DNA from: Vicia villosa | Taxonomy: Eukaryota; Streptophyta; Magnoliopsida; Fabales; Fabaceae | DNA length: 64,000 nt | Direction of reading: 5' to 3' | Assembly (NCBI RefSeq): GCF_029867415.1 | Contig: NC_081185.1 | Location: 120,321,987 to 120,385,986, forward strand | In this document: positions 1 through 13,218 of the stretch, piece by piece | Numbering within the stretch: the first letter of the stretch is position 1 | How the letters are laid out: every line of letters starts with the position of its first letter | The notes under the pieces: model-generated | What the model was told of the DNA's origin: nothing | The model's database searches: none | The model's input: only the letters and a program-made list of their open reading frames with translations | Program-made: the position numbers and the translations under genes

Positions 1-954
1 GTAGTCATCTTTAACATGTAAAAACATTAAGGGCTCTACTCACAGACATGCAAGGCTTATATTAGATAGTTTTCCCCAAGGCAACTTAATCATCACAACT
101 TTAAAAAAAAGTTCAAAGGATTTTATCAAACCTTTTAAATCAATAAATCAAACCATTTTCACTTAATCAAACAGTTTAGAATAATCATAGTCCCAATCAC
201 GCAAGATCAACAGTTTTAAAAACTCATATCCTTTAACCACTCGCCCTTGTAGGCTTCTTGCTTGAAGGGATGTGGTATAATATGCCTCTTTTTAAACCAC
301 TTATCATTTGCAGACTTTGTCCTTGAGTGACTGGGGTTGTTATGTCTGTAATTTAACCACTTCAGCCTTACAGACCTTGTGCTTTAAGGACTGTTATATT
401 ATAATCCAAGTTCAATTAAGTGTCAATAGTTTCAAACCATTAGTCTCATTCTCGTAAATGGGAAAAATGACTAAAAAGTAGTTGGGTGATATCGAACATG
501 TGTCAAACATGGGAGAGAGCTCACCACAACTCTATGCATAATAGGGCATGACTAATCAAGCACTTTCCAACAATTAGCAAGACTATCTTTATCATAACCG
601 AATAGTCCAAAGTCTCACTTATGGACTAACTACATATCCTATATTGAAGGAATGAATCATTCACCACATTCCCTAATGGGTCAGAAAAAAGTTTCATGTG
701 GTTGGAATTATAGACAAAATGACTAACATCATTTATGGATCAAACTATAGAGTTAGCTAAAAGTATGACTTATTCACATTTAAAAAATCTAAAAACTCAT
801 AATTTATCTTATCGCATTACACACTACAAGTTCAGTAACAAAAGAGAGAAAACAAATTTTTGGTTTCTAACTATAAATATAATAGATATATTATTGAAAA
901 AAATCATTAATGCATGTAAAATTTGAAAATTATTTTATAAAAGGAAAAAAAGGA
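1..954. repeat. AT-rich repeat DNA with three diverged ~60-bp units
   Basis: No gene is visible. Between about 236 and 415 three diverged units of roughly 60 bp each begin with AACCACT and contain a GACTTTGTCCTTGAG-like core, so this is an old tandem repeat. The rest is AT-rich with stops in all frames. It is probably retrotransposon LTR debris, but no terminus can be read. Confidence 0.4.
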
Positions 955-1118
955 AATGTACTGATAGTGTAAAGTATTTTTACGTTGTCAACCAATGAGA
1001 GACATATATCCGAATAAATTCTATTTTTAATTTTAAAAAATTGAAATTACATGTCAAATTAAAATATTTTAATTGATTATATGTGTAAAACTGTTTTACA
1101 CTAACAATGCACTATCTT
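955..1118. mobile_element. Possible MITE remnant
   Basis: A GTGTAAAGTATTTTTAC-type arm near 968 faces a GTAAAACTGTTTTACAC arm near 1085, enclosing about 110 bp of AT-rich DNA. Legume genomes carry many short MITEs with such GTGTAAAA arms. The arms are imperfect and I could not define a target duplication. Confidence 0.35.
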
Positions 1119-1920
1119 TAAACTCTTTATAAAAAGGGACGACATGTATTACAAAGTGGATCTTATTATTAATGACAAAGAAAGAAGGAATATTAGTTTT
1201 TACTAATTGGTCTATTGAATTAGTTATTTTAGAACAAATGGAAATGGAGTAGATAATACCACTTATTATTTTGTATCATAAAAGCTTTTATCAAATCTTT
1301 GTTTGATGCAAACTTGTATCAAATCTTATATTTTAACCAAAACACATTCTATTAAAAATACCAAAGGTCTCTATAATCTCCAGCATTGGATGCATGATCA
1401 GTATCATGTTACAGTGACACAATCTGATAAGCACATACATAATTCTAAGCAATATAAGCATTAAAAAACAATATTATGATTCAAGAAACAATATTAGTAG
1501 ATTTTTCTTATTAGTCGATCATTAGTAAGGAGTAAGGGCAACAGAAACATTACTTAGTGGAAAATACAGGAAAAAGACAATGAATTTAGAGAAGCCAAAA
1601 GGGTTTACAGAATATACTAGCATCTAGCCAATCAGAAAAACGAAACTCTACTAAAGGACATCATGTTTAGTTGATCAACCTAATATGTATAGATGAGCAA
1701 GAAAACTACGAATTACTTAATCCTTCATAAGTATAGTCATGAATAAACTCCAAAGAGTTCTGTCAGTGTAATTTATCCCTAGGGGATACGCGTTTCTTGA
1801 GAACTTGTATAAAGACTAATGATCATTTTAACTTCTAAGAAAAACTGCCAGGTGTAATTTAATCCTGCAAAAAGTTAAATTTTAGTTTTGAGAATAAAAG
1901 ATAAATAAACTTAGTTTATA
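1119..1920. other. Intergenic, no recognisable feature
   Basis: AT-rich, with stops in every frame. I see no gene, terminal repeat or tandem structure here. Confidence 0.5.
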
Positions 1921-2575
1921 TTCCGATCGACTACAAGTCTGCGAAACTGCGTTTACGAGGTATTGTTTGTTTCGGATGTGAGTTTTCACAACCTGATTTT
2001 TTAGAAAATGCACCTTCTTGAATTGAGGTGTATGAGTGTTATATAGAAACCACCGTTAGATTCGACTTTCAAGAAATGTGAGACTATTTTCAACAGTCTA
2101 GAACTATTGTCCCCCAATCAAGGTTAAGGGGCATGTACGAGCATGTGAGTCCGACCCCTCATTCTAGCGTCAATGTTTCGATCGACCTTCAAGTTTGTGT
2201 CACCGCATATATGAGGTATTGTCTCTTTTTGGTGTGAGAACCCTCACGACTCGGTAATTTATAAAAGGTGGCTCGTTGATTGAGGTGTCCTAGACAATAT
2301 GGGACTATTTTGAAACAATTGACCCTAGTCGAGGCTAAGGGGCATGTGCGAGCATGTGTGCGCCACCCCCTCCTTCTAGCGCCAATGTTTCGATCGACCT
2401 CAAGTTCGTACCGCTGCGACTACAAGGTATTGTCCACTTTGGGTATGAGAACCTCACGACTTTGTCCTTTAGAAAATGTGTCTCGTTCGATTGAGGTGTA
2501 TATAAACTACCCTTAGTCTCGATTCTCAAATAATGTGGGACAATTTTGGTCAGTCTGAAACAATTGTAATTGTAA
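1921..2575. repeat. Diverged tandem repeat, three units of ~210-255 bp
   Basis: The blocks GATCGAC (about 1925, 2180, 2392) and AGGTATTGT (about 1958, 2214, 2425) recur in the same order, spaced 255 and 212 bp apart. Shared sub-blocks include AGGGGCATGT, AGCATGTG and CTCACGACT. The copies differ by many substitutions and indels, so the array is old. Short open frames across it are not coding-like. Confidence 0.6.
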
Positions 2576-3155
2576 AAAAAAGTAGAATGAGGTAGCCCAA
2601 TATTTATAAGGTTGTTTTAAGTGTTTTGGATAATTTGATGATACATATGGCTAGCTCATACAGAGTGGTGAGAAGTTTTGTACACATATTTTTGGGAAAA
2701 ATGACTTTGAGGTATTTATAGAGCCCCTTGAATATGGGCTAGAGATTGGTTATCACGACTCTATTCTTTAGAGATGTAGAAAGGAATAGACTAGTTCTTC
2801 CTTAAATCACAGAAGAACCAATTATCCTCCATAACTTGCTCTTCGAGTTCTTTGCAGTGCGACACATCACCTCTCACATCCAATGGATAAGTGGACAATA
2901 TAAATTAGTCCAAAGGGTGAAGTCCAATTGGGTGGCTTGTTGTGGAAATCCAAGCAATTTCATGGCCCATTTCTGAGGACATATAGCTTCGCTTGGTAGC
3001 ATGCCCATGTTATTGTTTTTTACCTTCCATATTTTTTCATGGACTATCTCGTCTTAGGGTCCAATAAAATTATATTAGTACACAGTCCCGCAAGTACAGA
3101 TGCTTAGAATGGGTGGAGTGATTTAATTCGAGCAAATGTAATTTATTTACGAGGG
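2576..3155. other. Repeat-derived spacer without a gene
   Basis: No coding sequence is recognisable. It ends at the target duplication of the adjacent solo LTR and is probably older retrotransposon sequence. Confidence 0.4.
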
Positions 3156-3160
3156 ATACT

Positions 3161-5956
3161 TGTCGCGGGTCAAAAAATGATCGCCACGAAATTGTAACAA
3201 ACAGAGTCGCCACCAAATTTTATTTATTCCAATGGGAATGGGAAAATATTGATAAAACCCATAAAATGAAATGAAATGGAAAAGGATGGTCTTCGTAACC
3301 AAAATTCGGGTTCGGGAGTCGGTTAAGTAAGGGGAAGGTATTAGCACCCCTTACCTCCATCGTACTCGATGGGACCCATTTAGTTGTTTTGTAATCGAGA
3401 GTTAGCTTAAGTCTATTTTTATTTAATTAAGAGAAAGAAACATGTTTTTTTTTTTGGTTTTTTATTATGGAGGAAAAGAAAAGATTTTTTTATTATTATG
3501 CTCGCCAAGGCTTTTGTGTCTTGTGCCTACGTATTCCCAATGGGGAAAGTCAGAGCAATCGTAGTTCGAGACTACGAAATTATATATTTTTTTTAGTGTG
3601 CTCGCCAAGACAATTGAGTCTTGTGCCTACATATCTTCAATGGAAGAATCAGAGCGATTGTAGTTCGAAGGAACTACTAGTTTGTTGATTGATTTTAGGA
3701 TGGATGTTTGCGGACGTTTAGTAAAGTATTTGAGCAAGGTGTTCACCTAGCGCGTCCTTTACCCAAGGTATTCAACAGGAGCGAGCCCCATTGTCACTTG
3801 TTGTCCTTGTTAATTAAAGTGTTTTAATTCAAAAGATAAAGGTATTCAAGAGGTGTGCACTTCTTGTCACTCGATCTTTCGGTTTAATTAATGTATTTTG
3901 ATTCAAGGGATCAAGGTATTCAAGAGGTGTTCACTTCTTGTCACTTGATCACTTTGATTTGGTTAATGTATTTTAATTCAAAAGATCAAGGTATTCAAGA
4001 GGTGTTCACTTCTTGTCACTTGTTCTCTCGATTTGATTAATGTATTTTAATTCAAAAGATCAAGGTATTCAAGAGGTGTTCACTTCTTGTCACTTGTTCT
4101 CTCGATTTGATTAATGTATTTTAATTCAAAAGATCAAGGTATTCAAGAGGTGTTCACTTCTTGTCACTTGATCTCTTTGATTTAATTAAAAAAGAAGCTT
4201 TTGCACTTGACGTTGGATCAAGCGTTTTAGGGTTTATGAAATGGGTCTAATCGCACTTGGACAGAAAAAGACAATTTTTGAAATGAGACTCGCACGTGGG
4301 CGAGATTTGCACTTGGGCAATGAAAAGACTCCGCACTTGGGCGAAAAATGAAGTAATGAGTTTGAATTGATTTTTTTTTGAAGTTTTTGTGAGAAGATTT
4401 GAAATAGACTCGACATTGAATCGAGTGTTTATTGAATGAAAATCATTTTTTTGAAGTTTTGAATTTACTTTAAATAACAAGACTTATTTTTATGTTTAAC
4501 AAGCTAAAATAAAAATTAAAAAAAAAATGATGATGGTGAAATTATGGAACAGGGGTATTTTTGTAGAAAAAAAACAAATGGGTAACATGTTAAAAAAAAC
4601 AAATGGGCTAGGCAGCCCTAGGCCATATTCGGCCAAAAATGGGAGAGGGATTCAAATGAACCCTAATGACACCAGCTTCCCCACTCCTCTATTCTCTCGT
4701 CACACTTTTTTTTAGAAAAGAACATCTAACTAGGAAAGATAGCATCCTCTCATCTCTCTCGGTTTAACAGCGAAATCTTTCTCGATGGATCTCTCTGTTG
4801 GCTCTCTCGATGTTCATCGCACAAATACCAAACAAATATCAATCAACAAGAACCCTAATCCCATTCAAGCCCTATAACCCCAATGATTTCACTATGATTT
4901 CATGGTTTACATATCACAAATGGAAACAATATGAAATAAGCTGGAAGAGAGTAAAAAAATGAGTGAACGCATCAGCGACAACCCAGGTACCGTTTTCGAT
5001 TCTTTTCTCTGCTCTGAACTCGGCTCCTTCTTCTTTCTGGAAATCGACTGTGGTTCTTGCGCTGCTATTCTGAATTTTGGCGTGTGAATGAAAGCTTTAC
5101 GATGGTGGTTGGTTTTGGTGAGAAGTTTGAGGTTACTATGTGTGCGTGAGGTTTAGTATTTGTGAGCCTGAGTGTTGAATGATGTGAGCTGGGGTTGAGT
5201 GAAGGTAAGTGTATGAAGGTTTGTTAGTGAATTGGTTTGAGGGAATGATTTGGCAGAGGTTTTGTATGTTATCGTTCGTTCCCCCTTTCAGAGTTGTGTT
5301 GAAAGTCAGTTTTATAGACGAATTGAGGTAGGTTTTGGGGGGAAATATGGGGAGCTTTTGAACTTATCTGGTATACTGAATCATGACTTTTTTTGACACA
5401 GGTTTTGGTTATGGTATTTTGGTGTATGCTATGGAATCCTATGTGCAAGTTTTGGACTATTGCTGCAGATTTTTGGACTCTTTTGACAGAGCAAGGTTGG
5501 ACAGCAAGGTTTGGTGATGCGCAGGGAGCTTGATGCAGAGGGAAACTTGCAATTTTTTGTTTTTTTGTTTGTTTGTTGTGTAATGGGCCTCATGGACTTT
5601 GTAATAATGCTATGAAAAGAATTTAATGCATATAATACAGTCTTATAGTTTCCATTTTAATTTAATCTAAATTGATAATAACTAAATAATAATTTAATTA
5701 TTAAATCAATCTAAATAAAATTTCAAAAAGAAAATGCAAGATTTAATTTATTAATAGGTGAATAAAAATACAAATGATAAAATTGAACTCAAGATGCAAA
5801 ATTTAATGAAATAACGGGAAACTAAATTGCAAATTTCCTACTGATTTAAAATGCAATGTGCGGAATCGAAACTTATTTTAGATGCAGTTGAATTAATCGA
5901 TGCTAATGCGAATGAATCAGGTGAAAAAGGCTTAGGTCAAAATTTAGGGTGCGACA
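3161..5956 (-). mobile_element. Ogre/Tat-like solo LTR (copy 1)
   Basis: The 2,796-bp block starts TGTCGCGGGTC and ends GGGTGCGACA, so it has TG...CA ends. It is flanked by a perfect 5-bp duplication ATACT (3156-3160 and 5957-5961). In element orientation it begins TGTCGCACCC and near its 3' end contains GGTGGCGACTCTG, a block I associate with Ogre/Tat elements. No gag or pol lies inside, so it is a solo LTR left by recombination between two LTRs. It carries a 74-bp tandem array and a duplicated block near 3500-3668 (CTCGCCAAG...TTGTGCCTAC). Confidence 0.78.
3765..4190. repeat. 74-bp minisatellite inside solo LTR 1
   Basis: The block GGTATTCAAGAGGTG starts at 3841, 3915, 3990, 4064 and 4138, a period of 74-75 bp. 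The last three units are nearly identical. A degenerate unit near 3765 precedes them. Each unit holds the inner block CTTCTTGTCACTTG. Confidence 0.85.
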
Positions 5957-5961
5957 ATACT

Positions 5962-6589
5962 GAGACTGTCGAGTCCCTCAGAAGAGACTGAGACAATTTA
6001 TTTCCTCAAGCGAAACTTTAAGTTGAGTCCTTCGGTGAGACTTTAATTTGAGCCCCTCAGAGGGCGAGTCCCACAAACCACTATTTTAAAATATGCTACT
6101 TGTACTAGTTAAGCCTATTGTACTTGAAACAAAGAAAGGGAAACTGGCAGTAACAAGGCTTCTGCACAATATCACATAATCTCAACATATGGATCCTAAA
6201 TGCTCCTTCACGTACACCATATGTCCCTGCACTTCTCTCACCCTTCACAACATACATCATTCCATATCAACTATCTTTCAACCACATCATTGTTTTCATA
6301 AAAAAAATAACACCACACGATAATAATAATTTCCCGCGACTATGGGACTTTTCGAAAGCACAACAACATAGTACAATCATCAACAATCATCCATATCAAA
6401 AACAACACTCCTCAATACTTTTCTTTTTTAACTTTGACATAGAATCGTCTCAAGTATTTTAGAGGCCCTGTGTAGATTAGTTGTAGTTTAATCATGAAAA
6501 AATAAATAGAGACTCTATTTAACCATAGCTTAACTATTGTAAACATTTATGAAGTTCCATTTAACCACTAGTTAATCGTGACAAATTTA
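5962..6589. repeat. Retrotransposon-derived spacer with a short shared repeat
   Basis: 5962-6075 contains three degenerate GAGTCC(C/T)TC(A/G)G-type blocks. About 6450-6590 resembles a stretch in intron 5 of the RING gene (near 50003-50105): both have CGTCTCAAGT, then CCCT, then CTATTTAA, then TTAACT in the same order. No gene is visible. Confidence 0.4.
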
Positions 6590-7070
6590 GGTCTTAGTTT
6601 GGAAGTCCGCCTTGCACGCCCTCAAAGACGGTCTTGCTTTGACAATAACACTAACAAATTTTCTTGATATCACCTTTGAGTCGACTTGTTCCCAAACTCA
6701 CTAAAATCGGATACAATACCTTTATAAGCATGATTTTGGTGCAATAGCTTCATGCTTGAATAGTTTCACGTCGGTGAATCTTGTATTCCAACACACTTTG
6801 CTAGTAGTACCAACCCTCAAAAGTTTACTTGCCAAAGCCCTCCCAGCTATGTCGCTTCCACATACACCTTCATGAACCTCAGCCAAAACCAAGTTTACCT
6901 TCACTTCTGCTAGACATCTTAGCATAGGTGTAGCTCAACCCATTTTGTATAACTTCTCGAAGATCATTATGTATTAGGTGAATAACCATTTGATATTTCT
7001 TGCTTCCAACTCATTAGATGGAAAATGCTTTCTCATCAGGTAGCTAACTATGAGTGACATCAATACCTTG
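6590..7070 (-). pseudogene. Ty3/gypsy integrase remnant
   Basis: Minus-strand translation of about 6925-6722 contains an EVHEGVCGSDIAGRALASK stretch. This matches the region after the H2C2 zinc-binding part of plant Ty3/gypsy integrases, where a HEG(I/V)CG motif is normal. Stops and frameshifts surround it. It continues the decayed polyprotein at 13219-15700 on the same strand. The two pieces were separated by the solo LTR at 7071-13218. It is non-functional. Confidence 0.72.
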
Positions 7071-7938
7071 TGTAACACCCTTCTAACCCACATATACAAT
7101 TCGCAATATATTTTAAAAATTAAACAACCATGAATCAAAAACAATGGTGTCACCTTCATAAAAATACATCATGCTCCGTAACACGGATTCTCAAAATTAT
7201 TCAAATAAAATACTTCTTTAAAAACAACAATTTCATTCAATCTCTCGCATAACTCAAATCATCTCAAACACTACAATAGGTAGTTTAAATCTCAAAACAA
7301 ATAGAAGAACGATAATGTTCTAATTAAGCGACCTCAACCCCGATGTTATGTATCAAAGCAAGACCCTCTTTATTCGAAATAAAGCACTAAAAGACTCCAC
7401 GAAGTTATCCTCTAAGCTTCAATGAACTATTCCCGATTACCTGCGCGTTACCCACGTGAAGGTAACATTCAAACAGAAAGGGTGAGTATTTCATAATTAT
7501 TATAAAAGACATAAGAAATAGATATAGTAGTCACACGACAGTTATCACAATTGCACATATACAGATACATGCATATCCTCATACTTCACATATTTACTCA
7601 CACATGCACATCATCAGTTATTCATAACATCATCACACAATTCAATCACATTCATCATCTACATCTCAATTATTCACGCATAGTCAAACACCATGAAATT
7701 AAACATTATGCAATGTCACAAAGAATGCAATGCACATCGCTGACTCATGCATGTCGTACCAAAACTTCACTGATGACTCAGTCTTCGTTCTCCAAAGATC
7801 CCCAACAATAGGATTGGTTCCCGCTTTGAACCAGAGCACTTCACAATATTTCCCCCAATCCATACTATGGGATTGAGGCCATCACTGGATCAACTTTCCT
7901 GCAAACATCACTGGACCAACGTCCTAACACATGCTATG

Positions 7939-10900
7939 TGTAACTCGGTGAACTGACTTTATTCGAAATGTACGGTAAGCAAGAGCCGCCACCAACTTTT
8001 ATTTTATCCAATTTTAGGAAAGGCTAAAAGAACAGGAAAAGACCTTTTGAAGAGATTTTGAGTTCGGGGGGTAAGTTATACAAAGGGAAGGTGTAAGGCA
8101 CCCTTTGTATCCATGGTTATCCATGGGCTCTTAATTGCTTAGCTCACTTGTTCGTTTGAATTGTTTGAAATGTTTGAAAAGATTTTTGAAGAAGAACTTT
8201 AGCTTGTAAATGAGCGTAGTCTTTTGGAATTTTGATTTGGAAAAGAGGTGGGAAAAAGATTTTGAATTTGAATTTGAAAAAGAGCAAGCAATTAATAGCA
8301 ACTACCCTAAGTTTAGAAATTTGTTCTTTTAGCTTTTCAGGGTGAAAGGGTCTATCCATACCATGAGAGGGCAGGAAGTCTTTCAATTGGATGCTGAATG
8401 GTCATCGAGAATAATCGTTCGCCACAAGACTGTCCCATGCCATAAAGAGGGCAGGTAGTCTAAGGGAAGGACATAATAGTCATTTTATCTTTTTAGGCAT
8501 CATGCGAGGATACCTTAGCAATTGGGACAATTATTCTTTATAAGGCAACCTCGAGGGAGTTTCAATAACTTTGAAGGCAACAAGCAACATTGCTTTAGGT
8601 ATCCTCGGAATCGAGGGACTTGACTATTTAGTATACTTAGAGGCAACAAGGCAACAATATAAGGCAACAAGGTAGCAAGTAATAAGGCAACAGGAAACAA
8701 GAAGGGTTACCCTAAAGGTGTGTGGGTGCACAATCATGTGGTTAACTTCGATGATATTTATCTTGTAAAGTTAATGATTCTATGTTCAATTCATGGTTTG
8801 CACTCCCTAATTTACTAACCACACAGTTTAAAAATGCAAAATTAAAGGCAAAAAAATATAAAGTCCTACGCTATTACAATAAACACCTGTGGGGAAAGGG
8901 AAATAAAAGCAGAAAATAAGAGGAATAAATAATTAATTTAACTATCTCGAGCCTTCGTCGCTCCTTGATCAATCTCTGCAATAATAAGGCAAAAATAAAC
9001 TTGTGGGCAAACCACAAGAAGATACTAAATATTGTAATCCTGCAAGGCAAGGGCAAAAAAATAATGAAGAAGCATAAGGCAGAAAAAATCAAAAAAGTTA
9101 GAAACCTAAAACCCTAATCTAAACCTTAGAGGTTTTACCAAGAAAACTTATTGTGACCTAAATAAGGGTTATGAGGCTAATGACAACAAACCTAAAATTA
9201 CAACTAGATCATTAAGTTAATTAGCCTAATTAATCTAATTCAATTTTAAATTACAAAATTAAATCATAAATCAGTTAGCCCTAATTCTAAATTAGTATAA
9301 AGTTATCAATTTATTACCTAATTAACTAAATAACTAATCTAATTACTAATTAATTAAAACTATTATAAACAAATAAAAATTGTTTAACTAAACTAAACCA
9401 ATTAAATAAACCTAATTTATCCAATTAAATAACCTAAGTATTCTAATTTATTAAAAAGATAAATAAGAAAAGAAAGTTAAAAAAAAAAGAATAATAAAAA
9501 CAAACAAAATAGGAAAAAGAAAAAAAGTAAAAGAAACCAGGGTAACTAGGATCAGGTGCGAAGGCTTTATGAGGTCCATGGTACATCTGTCTGTTTCTGG
9601 GCGTTGGATCCTAGGATCTATCCATCTGGTGGTGGTGCACTGAGGGTGCGGTGTGGACGTACGTCACTTGCACGTACTAGATCTGCATACCAGAAGTAAT
9701 ATCAAATGTTAAAAAACATTGTAGGACCCTGGGATCGAACCCAGGTCCTTGAGGACACACGCTTCATTCGTTGCCAGTTGTGCTGCATCAATCAATTGTT
9801 AATAATACAATTCCAAATTTTATAAATATAAAACTGATGCAATTCAAGATTAAGAGTCGAGAGTGGCCCCCCTGGGTATATGCTGCAACCAATCACGTGT
9901 GGAGAAAGGATCCTGAAGAATTGACCGTCCAATGGAATGGGGCCACGCGCGCGGAGAGAGGAAGTGTTTGCTGACTGGCGAACCACAATTCAACACGCAT
10001 GGGTCAACTAGTCAACACCACTGTTTGTCTTCTTCCTCGATTCTCCTGCGGAATCAGTCGCGCATTTAGATGCGAAAATACCTACGGATTTTCCTTTATT
10101 TCTCCATGCCTATTCCTTCATTCTTGGAACCTGCATAAATCAATGGAAAAACAAAAAGGAAGAACCCAGATCGCATGTTTTGATCATTACTAACTCGATG
10201 GCGCCATTATTTCGTCCTAAAACGGCCTGTAACCATAGATACGAAAGAGCAGAAGCTTCATGCTCCATTAATGGTGGATCCTGGTTCCGACATTAAAGCT
10301 TCAAAACAAAGACTCTAAACACATCCAAACATGGCCGTGAACTCATATATGCACACAAAACTTATTTAAATTGCATGAATTTAGAACTTTTGAAAATCAA
10401 AACGTGTACCACTCGGTGAAGCTAAAAGAGGTCCCCCTGGAATGCTTGGCCCTTCACGGATGATATGAATGGACTCCTGGGAATCTCCAGAGGATGAATG
10501 GAACGTCTTGGACGTGTTGAAACTAGCTGCAAGTGTTGTTTTGTTTATGCCCTAGTTTAGGAATTGTTTGTGATGTGAAACCCTAAAGTTCTTCTTCTAT
10601 TTTCGTCCCCCTTTTATGCTGAGTTTATTGTGTTTATATAGGGCATAACACTAGGGTAAATAACTTAGGAAAGAATCAAATATTTGTTTAAAAAATTTGA
10701 TTCATCCCTTGTACCAAATCTTTCTATTCTTGGCCAATCATGTTCAATATTTTCCAATCAATCTTGTATGATTTTTCAGATCATATTAATTTAAGGAATC
10801 AACCAATCTCATATCTTTTCTATTTACCACTATTTCTTTTTATTAAATTTTGAATTAAAAATGAGTATAATTCAAAATAAAATAACTAATAATTATAATA

Positions 10901-11790
10901 ATGAAAAGATGGCGTGGTGGGCTTCTAAGTAAACCATGAACATGTTTAAAATCAATAAATTTTGGCCCAGTAGTCAAAGAACTTGAAATTCACCACTTTG
11001 GCTTTCATGCATTTTTCACAAAATCACCCAACTTGTGCAAGCCATAACTCCTTCAATTTTTAACATATGGATATGATCTAGGACTTTTTGGAAAGCCCAA
11101 GATGTCCTCTATAAGCCACTTTGGAACATATTTTGCATTTGGAGATTTTATCTTGATGATATTGCTCCTGACAAAAAAACAGCTTTTTGCGATCTTCTAG
11201 AAGAACCTGTAATATTTTGACTTATATCTCTTATGCGGAAGCATTTCTTGTCCTTGGACCCAACATCAAAGTTGTAGAGAATTGAATTTCCTTGAGAATA
11301 AGCTTTGTTTTGGGAATTTATGATAAAGTATGAAAGAGATATGATCAGTCAAAGTTGGGTTGACTTTTGCCTAGAAACCCTAATTTAGAAACTTTTGAAA
11401 TTGTCGATTTCTGATCTTTCCTTGATGAACCATGATCAATTCTTGATCAAATGGTGAATGATACTTCAAAATAAGGATGTTGACAAAAAATCAAGAGTTT
11501 TGACTGTACTTTGACCACAGTTGACTTTTAAGTCAAATCAATCGACTGTTGACTTTCTGAGCAATTGAGTGATCAACTCTTTGAATTGAGCCCTGAATTT
11601 GTCATGGAGATAGTTTGAAACATCATACACCATATGAGGTGCATTGGAGCTTTTGGTTCATTGATTTTCTTCAAGAGACCATAAACCCTAGTTCTTTGAG
11701 CCTTTGTTTAAGAGGAGGTGTCTTTGAGCATTGTGCCTTGGTATGAGTTTGAATAAGGGGAATGAGATGGGCAAATTTGTGGGTATGACA
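7939..11790 (-). mobile_element. Ogre/Tat-like solo LTR (copy 2), nested
   Basis: The 3,852-bp block starts TGTAACTCGG and ends GGGTATGACA. It is flanked by a perfect duplication CTATG (7934-7938 and 11791-11795). In element orientation it begins TGTCATACCC and contains GGTGGCGGCTCTTG near its 3' end, as in copies 1 and 3. No gag or pol is present. It sits inside another LTR, so it is the youngest layer of this nest. Confidence 0.8.
9721..9797 (-). other. tRNA-like pol III promoter boxes within solo LTR 2
   Basis: The minus strand reads GGTTCGATCCC, a perfect B-box, inside a hairpin CCTGGGTTCGATCCCAGG that resembles a T arm. About 45 bases upstream is GCACAACTGG, resembling an A-box. An acceptor stem does not close convincingly. 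It is probably a tRNA-derived or SINE-like module carried by the LTR rather than a functional tRNA gene. Confidence 0.4.
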
Positions 11791-12941
11791 CTATGAATGG
11801 ATGATGCACGACGTTATAATAATCAACGACCACATCTAGTCAAAATGCATCATCATTCATTTACTCATTATATCATGCAATCATCATCAAAATTACATAA
11901 GGTCACAACCATCTCAATTACGCCACACGTATTTCACATTCATCATGTTATAAATCATCATAATAACACCTCATTACAACAAGCATATACACACTAGTAA
12001 TCTTCTTTACAAAACACGTACCATCGTCAATCATACACATAGACAAATACATACATATATTCATATAAACAAGTTCCATGTCATTGAAAAATAGTCCTCT
12101 AAACCCTCCCCACATGCCGATTAAATTCCCGAAAATTATTCATAAATTAGCATAAAATATAAGCTCTCATAATTCAAAATATTTTTTCAAAAATAATATT
12201 TTTCGTCCCAGGCACCCGCGCTAGGTGAGCCATCTGTGGTGCTAAGCGCGATGCTCTCTGTCTTGAATCGTGCTTTATAAATGAAACTGTATTAAGCGGG
12301 CTCTGTGATTCTGTAGAAAATCCCTACGCGATCAACATCATACCAGTATGAGTTTCTAACCCCAAAACACATCCTAATAAAGATTTTCCTGCGATTTAAG
12401 GCATAACAATCTAGTTCTAACATGTATTATCCATCAGAAACATCAAAATACAATTAATCATCACAATCCCAAGAATCATAATCAAAACCATAGACCTCCA
12501 ACCCATAAAATGGTGGATTTGACTCTAGATCTTGTCACTACTCATTAATTTATCAATCACTAACATCATATTTCATATTAACAACACAATTCAAGCATCA
12601 ATAATCATAGTTTCATCATAAACATCAAATTCATCACAAAACCCAAAACAAAACCCAACCTACAATTATAAGAATTAGATCAATTATGAGAATTACGGTA
12701 ACTCCCCTTACCTTAGATTATAGCTAGCTTTGATTCTCTTCGCGTTCTCTCTACGAATCCCTCTGAGTTCTTCGTGTCCTAGATTTTCCCTTCTTTCTTC
12801 CTCTTCTCTAAACTTCGATCGTACATAATGAAACCTTATCTATCTTTTTCCTTGTTTAACCCTTGGACCCCTTCTATGGTCTTCCTATATTACCCTCATC
12901 TATCCTTTCACCAATTACCACATTACCCTTATTATTTCTAC

Positions 12942-12943
12942 AT

Positions 12944-12984
<41 letters not shown>

Positions 12985-12985
12985 T
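12942..12985. repeat. (CA)n(TA)n microsatellite
   Basis: A run of about 10 CA units passes directly into about 11 TA units, inside the interrupted solo LTR. Confidence 0.9.
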
Positions 12986-13218
12986 CCATTTATTTTAATA
13001 TAAATCATCATTCTAACTATTATTATTAAATCTAAATATTTCTCTACTAATTATTTAAGTTTCTAGTCATCTTCCATTATCTCTTAACTCGATACTACCC
13101 CACAACATCAACATAAGCATCCTATCTACCCTCAGGTGATTCACATTAATCATATAATCACACCAAAACAACTAAATAATAGATTAAATACTTAAATCTA
13201 GATTTTCGGGGTGTTACA

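Larger units (their letters stand above)
7071..13218 (-). mobile_element. Ty3/gypsy-type solo LTR, interrupted
   Basis: It starts TGTAACACCC and ends GGGGTGTTACA, forming a terminal inverted repeat of about 10 bp. The flanks are CCTTG (7066-7070) and ACTTG (13219-13223), a 4/5 match for a 5-bp target duplication. Without the nested LTR at 7939-11790 and its extra 5 bp it is about 2.3 kb. It has no coding capacity. The TGTAACACCCC start is common in plant chromovirus LTRs, so that lineage is likely but unproven. Confidence 0.65.
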
